A DNA stretch of 64,000 bases, taken from contig NZ_BPFZ01000007.1 in the NCBI RefSeq assembly GCF_030158815.1, forward strand, positions 81,625-145,624, given 5' to 3'. Shown here piece after piece: positions 51,980 through 61,249 of the stretch; position 1 is the first letter of the stretch, and each line of letters opens with the position of its first letter. The notes beneath the pieces are model-generated. The model was not told the DNA's origin. It ran no database searches and saw only the letters and a list, made by a program, of their open reading frames with translations. Position numbers and translations under genes: made by a program. Source of the stretch: Candidatus Phycosocius spiralis. Lineage in GTDB: Bacteria > Pseudomonadota > Alphaproteobacteria > Caulobacterales > Aquidulcibacteraceae.

Positions 51980-52636
51980 TCAGGCGCTAATCCCAGTTCC
52001 AATCGGGCAGGACACACCAGTCCCACCAAGACCGCAATAGCCTCCGGGATTTTTGGCCAAATATTGCTGGTGATATTCTTCTGCATAGTAAAATTCTGAA
52101 GCTAGATTGACCTCGGTCGTGATGGCCCCGAAGCCTGATTTGGTCAAGGCGGCACCGTATTCGGCACACATGACCTTTGCGAGGGCCAATTCCTGTGCAT
52201 CGCTTACATAAATTCCAGAACGATATTGGGTCCCAATGTCGCCTCCTTGGCGCATACCTTGAGTTGGATCATGATTCTCAAAGAATAACGCAATTAAGTG
52301 CTTGAGCCCAATCCGATTTGGGTCATAGACCACCAGAACAACTTCATTGTGGCCGGTGAGGCCAGAGCAAACTTCTTCATAGGTCGGGTTAGGTGTATAG
52401 CCAGCACTAAAGCCCACGGCCGTGCTATAAACCCCCTCTTGCTGCCAAAACATACGCTCTGCCCCCCAAAAACAGCCTAAACCAAATAGGATGGTCTTAT
52501 AGGGCTCTGGCCATGGTCCTTGGAGGGAGTTACCATTCACATAATGGTGTGTTGGCACCTGCATTTTTGTTGCCCGACCGATCAAAGTTTCGTGAACGGC
52601 TGGCATTTGTAATTTCTTATTCATCGAAAATAGCAT
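51980..52636 (-). CDS. msrA: Peptide methionine sulfoxide reductase MsrA
   Basis: MsrA reduces S-methionine sulfoxide in oxidised proteins. The active-site motif GCFWGAERMFWQQEGVYSTA contains the catalytic Cys. FENHDPTQGMRQGGDIGTQY is the substrate region, and GGYCGLGGTGVSCPIG holds the resolving Cys pair. The start at 52636 is preferred because GGAG lies 8 nt upstream; the frame is open seven codons further and another ATG lies four codons inside. The resulting 218-residue length matches long MsrA proteins. It precedes the FAD oxidoreductase by 15 nt on the same strand. Confidence 0.95.
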   Translation of the reverse strand: MLFSMNKKLQMPAVHETLIGRATKMQVPTHHYVNGNSLQGPWPEPYKTILFGLGCFWGAERMFWQQEGVYSTAVGFSAGYTPNPTYEEVCSGLTGHNEVVLVVYDPNRIGLKHLIALFFENHDPTQGMRQGGDIGTQYRSGIYVSDAQELALAKVMCAEYGAALTKSGFGAITTEVNLASEFYYAEEYHQQYLAKNPGGYCGLGGTGVSCPIGTGISA

Positions 52637-52750
52637 AGGTAATGCTCCGAATGTCACTACAGATATAGGTCAAAAGATACTTAACGCCAGATGGGCATTT
52701 GAGGTTACATGTCAGTCTTTACTTAATTACATGCTGCTACACCTACTGGG

Positions 52751-53809
52751 ATGAGTATGACAGTTGAATTAGCCACATCGCGTTTGTTACCCCGTCGTTT
52801 TGGTCGCCCCACGCCGCGGCTTGAAGTGCATGAAGGCGATCTTGCACGCGCCGATATGATTTTGTCTCGTGCCAATCGGTGTGAACCCCAATCCAATGCT
52901 GCTTTGCTTGGCGATAAAAGATTATTGTTTTCATCCTCAGGCCGCAGCTTCATAAGTTATGCACCGGAGGGGGCAAATTGGCTAGCTTTTGGCGGGCCTG
53001 TTGGTTTGGCAGATGAGGCCTTAGACCTTGCACGTCACTTCATTGATCTAGCCCAACACAGTCAGAAGCAACCTTCCTTTTATGGGGTTGGACCGAGTTT
53101 TGACTCCATTGCGCAGCATTTGGGCTTAAGGAAGCTCAAAACTGGAGAGCGAGCGATACTGGATTTGACCCAGTTTTCTTTAGAAGGCAAGCAACGCCAA
53201 GTTATTCGGACCCACCGCAATCGGCACCTCAAGAACAACTTCCGGGTCTGTGTTGAAGGTCCTGGAGCCGTGCGCGCCAATCTGGGGCGTTTGCAGGTGA
53301 TTTCCGATCAATGGCTTTCCCATCAAGCCGGTGGGGAAAAAGGCTTTGGGCTCGGAAGATTTGATATCCATTATATTGACCGGCTACCCTTGGCGACGGT
53401 GCGCACAGAAACGGGTAATTTAGCTGCGTTTGCCACCCTTTGGCCGACAGCTGATCAATCCCGACTGGGGGTTGATCTCATGCGTTATGGCGACGATGCA
53501 CCCAATGGTGTCATGGATTTCCTATTTGCTGAACTCTTTTTATGGGCCAAAGCCCAAGGCTATCGTGAGTTTGATCTCAATACCGCCCCACTTGCGGGTG
53601 TTGAGCCTTGCATGCAATCACCTTTTTTAACCAGTGTGGGTAAGCTCATGTTTGAGCATGGTGAAAAATTATATAATTTCAAAGGGGTAAGGCGGTTTAA
53701 AAACAAATTTCACCCTCATTGGGAAGATGTTTATTTGGCCTCTCCTAAAGGTGTATCCCAATTGTCTGCCCTAGCCAAAGTGACGTGGTTGATCAATAGG
53801 CCGCGATAA
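52751..53809 (+). CDS. Phosphatidylglycerol lysyltransferase-like protein (DUF2156, soluble MprF domain)
   Basis: The 352-residue protein resembles the cytosolic GNAT-like catalytic domain of MprF, which transfers an aminoacyl group from tRNA to phosphatidylglycerol. Landmarks are ALLGDKRLLFSSSGRSFISY, WLAFGGPVGLADEALDLARH, TGERAILDLTQFSLEGKQRQ with RTHRNRHLKNNF, MRYGDDAPNGVMDFLFAELF, and FDLNTAPLAGVEP with NFKGVRRFKNKFHPHWED at the end. The multi-helix N-terminal flippase of full MprF is absent, so it could act on lipids from the cytosolic face or use another acceptor. It is divergent from msrA. Confidence 0.85.
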   Translation: MSMTVELATSRLLPRRFGRPTPRLEVHEGDLARADMILSRANRCEPQSNAALLGDKRLLFSSSGRSFISYAPEGANWLAFGGPVGLADEALDLARHFIDLAQHSQKQPSFYGVGPSFDSIAQHLGLRKLKTGERAILDLTQFSLEGKQRQVIRTHRNRHLKNNFRVCVEGPGAVRANLGRLQVISDQWLSHQAGGEKGFGLGRFDIHYIDRLPLATVRTETGNLAAFATLWPTADQSRLGVDLMRYGDDAPNGVMDFLFAELFLWAKAQGYREFDLNTAPLAGVEPCMQSPFLTSVGKLMFEHGEKLYNFKGVRRFKNKFHPHWEDVYLASPKGVSQLSALAKVTWLINRPR

Positions 53810-54032
53810 TTTTTAGCCATGGATTGAGTGAGCAATTTTTTGGGATTCACCATGTTAAGTTCAAGGGCTTGATCTCAACGTTATGGCCCTTGGCTACTGG
53901 TTTTGATCTCAAACTGCAAAGCTTGCAAATAGGCAATTTCAATCTTCTTTGATTTCAGCTAATGCCCCCCTGGCCCATAAGGAGTTCCGGCGCATCCGCT
54001 GGCCTTATGCCCACATCCAAAGAGTGCCCATT

Positions 54033-55082
54033 ATGGCTGACCCTATCCAAGCAAATCGTAAAGCAGAGCTCCTCACCCATGTTATTGAGCATGTCGACAT
54101 CGCGTCCTATGATGCCCGCCCGATTATCGACAGCATGAAAAAAATGTCATTCACCAGTCGCGATACTGGTCGTGCGGCTGAGATTTTCAATACAATGGTC
54201 GCAGACCAAGAAGCCTCGGTTTGGCTGACTTTGGCAGGCTCCACCAGTGCGGGTGGCTGCATGCATGTGTATCGCGACATGGTGAGATACGGCATGGTCG
54301 ATGCGATTGTCGCCACCGGCGCATCCATTATCGACATGGATTTCTTTGAAGCGCTTGGCTTTAAGCATTATCAAGCCCTTGAAGTGCCCGACGATGAAAC
54401 TTTGCGCAGCCTCTATATCGACCGCATTTATGACACCTATATTGATGAAGAAGAGCTACAAGCTTGCGATCATACGATCCTTGAGATCGCCGATAGCCTC
54501 GAAGCTAAGGCCTATTCATCGCGTGCCTTCATCTCGGCCATGGGCAAATGGCTCAGCGAAGGTAATGCCAAGAAGGAAGGCAGCTTGATTCAAACCGCTT
54601 ATGAATGCGGTGTGCCGATCTTTTGCCCCGCATTCGTCGATAGTTCCGCAGGTTTTGGCTTGGTGAAGCATCAGGTCCAGCGCATGAAGGACAAAATGCC
54701 TTATATGGTCATCGATGCGATTGCGGATTTCCGTGAACTGACCGACATCAAGATCGCCGCTGGCCGCACAGGCCTTTTCATGGTCGGTGGCGGAGTTCCG
54801 AAGAATTTCGCGCAAGACACTGTGGTGTGTGCAGAGATTTTGGGCGTTGAAGCCGAAATGCACGCTTATGCGGTGCAGATCACAGTGGCAGATGTCCGCG
54901 ACGGCGCATGTTCTTCCTCGACTTTAAAGGAGGCCTGCTCGTGGGGTAAGGTTTCTGTGGCGCTTGAGCAGATGGTGTTTGCAGAAGCCTCAACCGTGGT
55001 GCCCTTGATTGCATCGGATGCTTATCACCGTGGCCACTGGAAGGGCCGTGAGCAGCGCCGCTGGGCAAAATTGTTCGACTAA
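54033..55082 (+). CDS. Deoxyhypusine-synthase-family protein, probable homospermidine synthase
   Basis: Bacteria lack hypusinated eIF5A targets, and members of this family in bacteria usually make homospermidine (SpeY type) from putrescine and spermidine or another amine. From the ATG at 54033 the 349-residue protein has the NAD-binding landmarks TLAGSTSAGGCMHVYRDMVR, DAIVATGASIIDMDFFEALG, ADSLEAKAYSSRAFISAMGK, GVPIFCPAFVDSSAGFGLVK and AGRTGLFMVGGGVPKNFAQD. The catalytic-loop region SSSTLKEACSWGKVS carries the Lys expected of the family. It may belong with the nearby polyamine genes. The frame is open 28 codons upstream without similarity. Confidence 0.88.
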   Translation: MADPIQANRKAELLTHVIEHVDIASYDARPIIDSMKKMSFTSRDTGRAAEIFNTMVADQEASVWLTLAGSTSAGGCMHVYRDMVRYGMVDAIVATGASIIDMDFFEALGFKHYQALEVPDDETLRSLYIDRIYDTYIDEEELQACDHTILEIADSLEAKAYSSRAFISAMGKWLSEGNAKKEGSLIQTAYECGVPIFCPAFVDSSAGFGLVKHQVQRMKDKMPYMVIDAIADFRELTDIKIAAGRTGLFMVGGGVPKNFAQDTVVCAEILGVEAEMHAYAVQITVADVRDGACSSSTLKEACSWGKVSVALEQMVFAEASTVVPLIASDAYHRGHWKGREQRRWAKLFD

Positions 55083-55112
55083 AACCCCATATGAGGCTGA
55101 ACACTAGACAGG

Positions 55113-56393
55113 ATGATGACACTGGTTTCTTCACCTTCGTCTTTGGAAGATCAGATGCTGGAGCTTGGCCAGCGTGCACGAAAGGCTGCCAAAGCCATTC
55201 GTGAGGCCAGTGCGCAAGCGCGTTCCGCAGCACTTGCGGCGATGGGCCGTCATATCCGTCAAGCCCGAACCGATATCTTGGCGGCTAACGCGCGCGATAT
55301 GGTGCGCGGGCAAGCCGAAGGCCTTTCGGCATCGATGCTGGACCGCTTAAAGCTCGATCCAGATCGGGTGGAGGTTATGGCCCGGGGGGTGGAGGAAGTT
55401 GGTAGCCAAAAAGACCTCCTCGGCGAAATCATGCAAGACTGGAGGCGGCCCAATGGTTTGCATTTGCAGCGGGTGCGCATCCCCATCGGTGTGATCGGTA
55501 TCATCTATGAAAGCCGCCCCAACGTGACCGCCGATGCCGGGGCTTTATGCCTGCGCGCGGGCAATTGTGCGATCCTGCGCGGTGGCTCTGATGCGATGGA
55601 AAGCTCAATCGAAATCACCAAAGCCTTGCGTCTCGGCCTTGCCAAAGCAGGTTTACCAGAGGACGCCATTCAACTGGTTGAGACCACGGACCGCGCCGGG
55701 GTCGGCGCGATGCTTACAGGCTTACAGGGTGCGATTGACATGATCATCCCGCGTGGCGGCAAAGACCTTGTTGCGCGCGTACAAGCTGAGGCACGCGTCC
55801 CGGTACTAAGCCATTTAGAGGGCATTTGTCATACCTATGTGCATGTAGGAGCCGATCCCGCCAAGGCCCTGGCCTTAGTGGTGAACGCAAAAATGCGCCG
55901 CACCGGCATATGTGGGGCTACCGAGACTTTATTGATCGACGCTGAGATCGCGCCAGACCTTTTGCCCCTTCTATGTGCGTCATTATCCGAACACGGGTGT
56001 GAAATGCGTGGCGATACCGCAGCGTGCGCCATTGTGCCGATGACCCCCGCGACCGAAGAAGATTGGCGCGCGGAGTATCTGGCCCCGATCCTATCCATTG
56101 GCGTGGTGGCGGGCCCCGATGCAGCCATGGCGCATATCGCGCGCTATGGCTCCGGCCATACCGATTGTATTGTCACCGAAGATACCGACGTGGCTGAGCG
56201 TTTCTTACGCGAAGTCGATAGTGCGATTGTGTTGGTCAACGCCTCCACCCAATTTGCCGATGGGGGGGAGTTTGGCTTTGGTGGCGAAATTGGTATCGGC
56301 ACAGGGCGTCTGCATGCCCGTGGGCCGGTTGGAGCCGAAGGCCTTACAACCTACAAATATGTGGTTCGTGGCACGGGACAGGTACGACCCTAA
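55113..56393 (+). CDS. proA: Gamma-glutamyl phosphate reductase
   Basis: ProA reduces gamma-glutamyl phosphate to glutamate semialdehyde in proline synthesis. The 426-residue protein has ALGQRARKAAKAIREASAQA-like N-terminal helices, IPIGVIGIIYESRPNVTADA, CLRAGNCAILRGGSDAMESS, DMIIPRGGKDLVARV and the catalytic-Cys segment SHLEGICHTYVHVGADP, with VNASTQFADGGEFGFGGEIG near the end. It lies 30 nt after the polyamine-synthase-type gene; proB is not in the window. Confidence 0.97.
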   Translation: MMTLVSSPSSLEDQMLELGQRARKAAKAIREASAQARSAALAAMGRHIRQARTDILAANARDMVRGQAEGLSASMLDRLKLDPDRVEVMARGVEEVGSQKDLLGEIMQDWRRPNGLHLQRVRIPIGVIGIIYESRPNVTADAGALCLRAGNCAILRGGSDAMESSIEITKALRLGLAKAGLPEDAIQLVETTDRAGVGAMLTGLQGAIDMIIPRGGKDLVARVQAEARVPVLSHLEGICHTYVHVGADPAKALALVVNAKMRRTGICGATETLLIDAEIAPDLLPLLCASLSEHGCEMRGDTAACAIVPMTPATEEDWRAEYLAPILSIGVVAGPDAAMAHIARYGSGHTDCIVTEDTDVAERFLREVDSAIVLVNASTQFADGGEFGFGGEIGIGTGRLHARGPVGAEGLTTYKYVVRGTGQVRP

Positions 56394-56440
56394 GCTTTGG
56401 CCGTGCCATTTTTCCCCCAGCTTGTGAACAAAGCCGAATT

Positions 56441-57793
56441 ATGTGCGGTTTGGCGCTAGCCCTTCTTGGATTGAGCTCCTATCCTAGCACGATGAATGAC
56501 CTGATCGCTCTGCCTTTTGGTGCGCCGCGCGGTAATCCAATGCGCGATGTCGCGGCCCTAATCAGCGGGCAGACCCTCCTGCAAGTTGCTGGCGGTCTCT
56601 TGACCGTGTGGTTGCCGTTACAGATGCAGTCCCTGCATTTCTCAGGGTCCCAAATTGGCTTTGTGGCCTCTGCTTATGGGCTGGGCTTTCTGGCTGGCGC
56701 TTGGTTTGCACCCAATATTTTGCGCCATGTTGGGGCGATCAGAACCTATGCTGCTGCAGCATCTTTGGCATGCGTGACCACTCTATTGCTTTATGCCAGT
56801 GATGCCACCTGGGCCTGGGCGTTGAGCCGCTTGGTTGCCGGGATGGCAATTGCGATTATGTTTGCCGCCGCAGAGGGTTGGATGGCGAGCGTTATTCCCA
56901 AAGCACGGCGCGGCGATGTCACGGGCTTTTATATGCTGTGCACCAAGCTAGGCTTAGTATCAGGCCCCTTTCTTATTGGCTTTGCGCATCCAGAGCCTAA
57001 TTCAGCAGGGCCGATTATGGCTGCCGCTGCCTTCTTGGCCCTCTCTTTAATTCCAATCTCCATCGCAGACACCACGCCCCCACCACAGACTACTTCGTTG
57101 CGTATGGTGCCCGCGCGTTTATTCGCTTTAGCGCCAGCGGCCTTTGTTGCTGCTTTGGGCTCTGGGCTCGTCAATGGGACGGTTCTATCTTTGGCTCCCC
57201 TTTATGCCAGCGAAAGGGGGGGTGCGCAGGCGGCTGCCAGTTTTCAAGCCGCCGCTTGGGTGGGTTCTTTGATTGTGCAATGGCATGCCGGCAAATTATC
57301 CGATCATATCGACCGGCGGATTGTTTTAGCTCTATTGATCGGTATTCCGGCAGTTATGGCTATCATCTTGGCAGGCTTTGGTAACACATTATCGCTGGGC
57401 CTCAATACGATCCTGTTTGGGATTTGGGGCGCTGGTGCTTTGTCTTATTATGGCATTGCCGTTGCCCATTTAGGCGACCGCACCCCACGCACTGAACTTG
57501 GTGCAGCAAGTGCTGGCTTGTTATTCGTCTGGGCTGGGGGCACCATTATCGGGCCTGCGATTGGTGGAATATTGGTAGAGTTTACCGGCCATGCATTATC
57601 GATTTTCTGGCAGGCTGGCGTGGTGTCCGCTTTAATGGTGCCTTGGGTGTTGTGGCGTGCCGCGCGCCGTCCAGAGGTGGCGCAAAAAGACAAAGTGGGA
57701 TTTAGCCCAGTGCAGACTTTTTCAGTTTTAGGCCAAATCCTAGGCTTGGGCAAAAAGCCAGACGATGTTGAGGAAGCCCTCCCCGACAAATGA
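56441..57793 (+). CDS. Major facilitator superfamily transporter
   Basis: The protein has twelve predicted membrane helices and an MFS N-half pattern (LLTVWLPLQMQSLHFSGSQI followed by FVASAYGLGFLAGAWFAPN), the SRLVAGMAIAIMFAAAEGWM segment and a second half with GTVLSLAPLYASERGGAQAA and LSYYGIAVAHLGDR. This resembles YcaD-type and related MFS proteins; the substrate is unknown. The reading frame begins at 56441, but the first 17 or 33 residues are not convincing, and ATGs at 56492 or 56540 may be the true start. The stop overlaps the helicase start by four bases (ATGA). Confidence 0.88.
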   Translation: MCGLALALLGLSSYPSTMNDLIALPFGAPRGNPMRDVAALISGQTLLQVAGGLLTVWLPLQMQSLHFSGSQIGFVASAYGLGFLAGAWFAPNILRHVGAIRTYAAAASLACVTTLLLYASDATWAWALSRLVAGMAIAIMFAAAEGWMASVIPKARRGDVTGFYMLCTKLGLVSGPFLIGFAHPEPNSAGPIMAAAAFLALSLIPISIADTTPPPQTTSLRMVPARLFALAPAAFVAALGSGLVNGTVLSLAPLYASERGGAQAAASFQAAAWVGSLIVQWHAGKLSDHIDRRIVLALLIGIPAVMAIILAGFGNTLSLGLNTILFGIWGAGALSYYGIAVAHLGDRTPRTELGAASAGLLFVWAGGTIIGPAIGGILVEFTGHALSIFWQAGVVSALMVPWVLWRAARRPEVAQKDKVGFSPVQTFSVLGQILGLGKKPDDVEEALPDK

Positions 57794-60279
57794 GCCTGCC
57801 CGACTTACCGCCTCAATTTCAAGCGTGGTTCGCTGGGCGAAACTGGGCTCCACGCGATCATCAATTAGAGCTTCTGCAAGTGGATCAGGCAGGCGAGCAT
57901 GGCTTATTGATCGCCCCAACCGGAGCGGGCAAGACCTTAGCAGGTTTTCTACCCAGTCTGATTGAGTTGGCGCAGCGCCCCGCCGATAAGGCCTGTTTGC
58001 ACACCTTATATATCTCGCCACTAAAAGCTTTGGCGGTGGATGTCGCACGCAATTTGATGACGCCGATTTCAGATATGGCGCTGGCGATCCGTGTTGAGAC
58101 CCGCACAGGCGATACGCCCATAGCCAAGCGGCAACGCCAAAAATGGGACCCGCCCGATATTCTACTGACCACACCTGAACAATTGGCGCTTTTTGCCGGT
58201 ATGCCAGAAGCGCCTGCTTTGTTGAGCGGTCTTAGGCGCATTATCATTGATGAGGTACATGCCTTGGCGCCCTCAAAGCGCGGTGATCTGTTGGCGCTGG
58301 GCCTTTCGGCTTTAACCCGCTTTGCGCCACATGCCCGGCGCACGGGTTTATCTGCCACAGTGGCGGATGAAGCAGCCCTTGCCCAGTGGCTCGCCCCCCA
58401 GACCAAAGGGCGAATAAGTTTAGCCCGAATCGTCAAAGGCCCAAAACGCACCACGCCTGACATTTCCATATTGCTTTCGGGCGAGCATATTCCTTGGGCA
58501 GGCCACACAGGGCGCCATGCAATGGCGGAAGTTTATCAGGCGATTGAACAGGCCCGCATGGCTTTGATCTTCGTCAATACGCGGTTTCAAGCTGAATTGG
58601 CCTTTCAGGAGCTTTGGAAGCTCAATGATGCCAATTTGCCCATTGCTTTGCATCATGGATCCTTGGATGTGGGTCAAAGGCGCAAGGTGGAAACCGCCAT
58701 GGCCCACGGCCGTTTGCGCGCTATTGTGTGCACCTCCACCCTCGATCTGGGGATTGATTGGGGTGATGTTGACCTTGTGATCCAGATGGGCGCCCCCAAA
58801 GGTTCATCGCGCTTGATCCAGCGTATTGGCCGCTCCAACCACCGCTTAGATGAAGCCTCCAAGGCCTTGTTGGTCCCTACCAATCGGTTTGAGATGCTGG
58901 AATGTTTAGCCGCCCAAGAAGCCGTCACCGCCCATCACATCGATGGGCCAGTGCCACGACAGGGAGCGATCGATATTTTGGCCCAGCATATCATGGGGTG
59001 CGCGGTGGGCGCTTCCTTTAAGCCTGAGGCTTTGTTTGAAGAAATCACACGCGCAGCGCCCTATCAGGTATTGAGTTATCACGCGTTTGAACGGGTATTG
59101 GGCTTTGTTAAAGATGGTGGATATGCCCTTAAAAGCTATGACCGTTTTGCACGCTTGATTCCAGATGGCCAAGGCGGATTAAAATGCCGCAATCGCGATA
59201 TTGCGCGGGCTTGGCGCATGAATATTGGCTCCATCGTGGCCGAACCGATTTTGAAAGTCCGCCAAGTCGCCAATAACCGCTCCCGTCGCCCCGGCACACC
59301 CTCTGGCAGCACGGCTCATATTGGAGGGCGTGTGGTGGGGGAAATTGAGGAATATTTTGTTGATGGTTTAGCGCCCGGCGACACCTTTTTGTTTGCAGGG
59401 GAAGTCTGGCGTTTTGAAGGCGTTAGCGGGGTTGAGTGCTTGGTCACCAAAGCCCATGACCAAGCGCCCAAAATTCCGTCCTGGGCTGGCGGCAAATTTC
59501 CTTTATCGACCTTTTTGGCCCAGCGCGTGCGCGCCATCATCGCTGATCCAAAGCAATGGCAGGCTCTCCATCCTCAGCTACGCGAATGGCTTAGCTTTCA
59601 AAGTTACTCATCGGTAATACCCCAAGAGGGGGAAATATTGGTGGAGACATTTCCGCGCGGCAATCGCTTTCACTTGGCCTGCTATCCTTTTGAGGGCCGC
59701 TTGGCGCACCAAACCCTTGGCATGCTTTTAACCAGACGGCTGGAGCGATTAGGCTGTGAGCCCTTGGGCTTTGTCGCTAATGATTATGCTGTCTCCATCT
59801 GGGGGCATAAAAACATGGCCGATGTGGTGATGGATGAATTGTTTGACCAAGATATGCTAGGCGATGATCTAGAAGAATGGTTGCAAGAAAGCGTGTTGAT
59901 GAAGCGCACTTTTCGAACTTGTGCGGTGATCGCTGGCTTGATTGACCAAAATCAGCTGGGCAAGACCAAAACGGGCCGCCAAGTCACATTCTCAGCCGAC
60001 TTGATTTATGACGTTCTGCGTCAGCACCAGCCCGATCATGTACTTTTAGAGGCGGCACGTCAGGAGGCAGGTGAAGGCTTATTGGATATTCGCCGCCTCT
60101 CAGAATGTCTTGCCCGCGCACAAGGCCAAATTGTGCATAAAAGACTGACCCGCATATCGCCATTTGCTGTGCCTTTGATGTTAGAGATTGGCAAAGTGCC
60201 CGTCAATGGACAGGCTTTGGAAACGATTCTTGAAGAAGCTGCTGGGGATAGTTTGTTGCGCGAGGCCATGGAATCTTAG
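57790..60279 (+). CDS. Lhr-like DEXH helicase (ligase-associated type)
   Basis: The 829-residue superfamily-2 helicase has Walker A APTGAGKTLAGFLPSL (about 40-55), motif Ib SPLKALAVDVARNL, TTPEQLAL, the DEVH box IIIDEVHALAPSKRGDLLAL and motif III GLSATVAD. The second RecA domain has FVNTRFQAELAFQELWKL, STLDLGIDWGDVDLVIQMGA and RIGRSNHRLDE. The C-terminal Lhr-core winged-helix and DUF4145-like region follows (about 480-829). This length fits the short ligase-associated Lhr2 subfamily used in DNA repair. Its usual partners, a DNA ligase, an exonuclease and a metallophosphatase, are not in the window. It overlaps the MFS gene by four bases. Confidence 0.93.
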   Translation: MSLPDLPPQFQAWFAGRNWAPRDHQLELLQVDQAGEHGLLIAPTGAGKTLAGFLPSLIELAQRPADKACLHTLYISPLKALAVDVARNLMTPISDMALAIRVETRTGDTPIAKRQRQKWDPPDILLTTPEQLALFAGMPEAPALLSGLRRIIIDEVHALAPSKRGDLLALGLSALTRFAPHARRTGLSATVADEAALAQWLAPQTKGRISLARIVKGPKRTTPDISILLSGEHIPWAGHTGRHAMAEVYQAIEQARMALIFVNTRFQAELAFQELWKLNDANLPIALHHGSLDVGQRRKVETAMAHGRLRAIVCTSTLDLGIDWGDVDLVIQMGAPKGSSRLIQRIGRSNHRLDEASKALLVPTNRFEMLECLAAQEAVTAHHIDGPVPRQGAIDILAQHIMGCAVGASFKPEALFEEITRAAPYQVLSYHAFERVLGFVKDGGYALKSYDRFARLIPDGQGGLKCRNRDIARAWRMNIGSIVAEPILKVRQVANNRSRRPGTPSGSTAHIGGRVVGEIEEYFVDGLAPGDTFLFAGEVWRFEGVSGVECLVTKAHDQAPKIPSWAGGKFPLSTFLAQRVRAIIADPKQWQALHPQLREWLSFQSYSSVIPQEGEILVETFPRGNRFHLACYPFEGRLAHQTLGMLLTRRLERLGCEPLGFVANDYAVSIWGHKNMADVVMDELFDQDMLGDDLEEWLQESVLMKRTFRTCAVIAGLIDQNQLGKTKTGRQVTFSADLIYDVLRQHQPDHVLLEAARQEAGEGLLDIRRLSECLARAQGQIVHKRLTRISPFAVPLMLEIGKVPVNGQALETILEEAAGDSLLREAMES

Positions 60280-60293
60280 GCCGATCGGCTAAA

Positions 60294-60650
60294 TCAGGCT
60301 TGCTCAAACTTTCGGGCTAAAGCCTCTAACCGGATGGTCGCTTGATCTAAGGCCGCAATTGCGGCGGGATCTTGGTTTGCTTGTTGGATATTGGCACGCA
60401 TATCGGTTAAGCGGGCAACTTCGGCTTCAGCTCTATCCAAGCGAATTTTGAGTTCGTTTAATTCGTCAGAAACAATCAGTGCACCCATCAAAAACAACCG
60501 CTGATCGCCAATCTGCCCAACCGAGCCCGCCAGTCTTTTGACGTGCTCGTCAAAATAGCGCGCCAGCCGCAAAACATGGTCTTCTTGGCCTTCATCACAG
60601 CCAATGGCATAGCGTCGTGAGTTAATTTCGATCTGAACCTTGGCCAACAC
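60294..60650 (-). CDS. zapA: Cell division protein ZapA
   Basis: ZapA bundles FtsZ protofilaments at the division ring. The 118-residue protein has the family pattern VQIEINSRRYAIGCDEGQED, LRLARYFDEHVKRLAGSVGQ, DQRLFLMGALIVSDELNELK and a C-terminal coiled coil (RLDRAEAEVARLTDMRANIQ). GGGAG lies 4 nt before the GTG at 60650; the TTG next to it, at 7 nt, may be the real start. It follows the aa3-oxidase subunit gene after 34 nt on the same strand and converges with the helicase. Confidence 0.93.
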   Translation of the reverse strand: MLAKVQIEINSRRYAIGCDEGQEDHVLRLARYFDEHVKRLAGSVGQIGDQRLFLMGALIVSDELNELKIRLDRAEAEVARLTDMRANIQQANQDPAAIAALDQATIRLEALARKFEQA

Positions 60651-60684
60651 AATGCTCCCATTCTGATTGGCGCGTATTGGCTAC

Positions 60685-60993
60685 CTAGGCCAAAATGCTA
60701 ACCAGCGTCGAAATGCCCCCGGCCCCTAAGCCGATGACGGTCAAAACAACAGAAGTAATCGTAAAAGAGGGGCCCATTTTCATGCCAAGGCCTGCCGCAA
60801 TCGAAAAGGCCCCACATCCCAGAACCGACTGCAACCAAGGCACTTGCGCGCCCCAGATCAAAGCCATGCAAGCGATCATGGCTGAAATCAGAACACAGCC
60901 CCATTGGGTTGCAATCAAAAAAGACTGATACATTCCTGATTGTGCTGAAATATCCATTTTACCGTGGGTGTAATCATTCTTGTGGCTGGCCAT
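60685..60993 (-). CDS. aa3-type cytochrome c oxidase subunit IV-like protein
   Basis: The 102-residue protein has an N-terminal segment typical of the bacterial aa3-type CoxIV family (HGKMDISAQSGMYQSFLIAT) followed by three hydrophobic helices (about 30-48, 50-70, 78-100). The bacterial family is normally a single-helix subunit of cytochrome aa3 oxidase of about 50 residues; this one is extended by two further helices. The ATG at 60993 is 7 nt behind GGAG. The oxidase catalytic subunits are not in the window. It precedes zapA on the same strand. Confidence 0.8.
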   Translation of the reverse strand: MASHKNDYTHGKMDISAQSGMYQSFLIATQWGCVLISAMIACMALIWGAQVPWLQSVLGCGAFSIAAGLGMKMGPSFTITSVVLTVIGLGAGGISTLVSILA

Positions 60994-61249
60994 GTGTCAA
61001 CTCCGTTTGCTTTTCATACCCGCGCGCTGGGGCTTTAGGCAAGATGGCGTTGCCAGCCCGAGCCTATTGCATATCGGCATCCAATTAAGGATCGACTGCA
61101 AAGTTAGACTGAATTGTCAAAAGACTGTCACATACCCAGTTTGGCACTGGGCAAGCCTAGATCAAGAATGACTTTCCCCACAGCTATCCTTTGTATAAGT
61201 CACAGCCTTAAGGCATCGGGCAGGTTCGCGGCGGAGCGGTCAAGGCAGC

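Noticed and set aside
60100..60300. 6S RNA next to zapA
   Set aside because: The region downstream of zapA on its strand is the end of the helicase gene; no 6S-like long hairpin is present.
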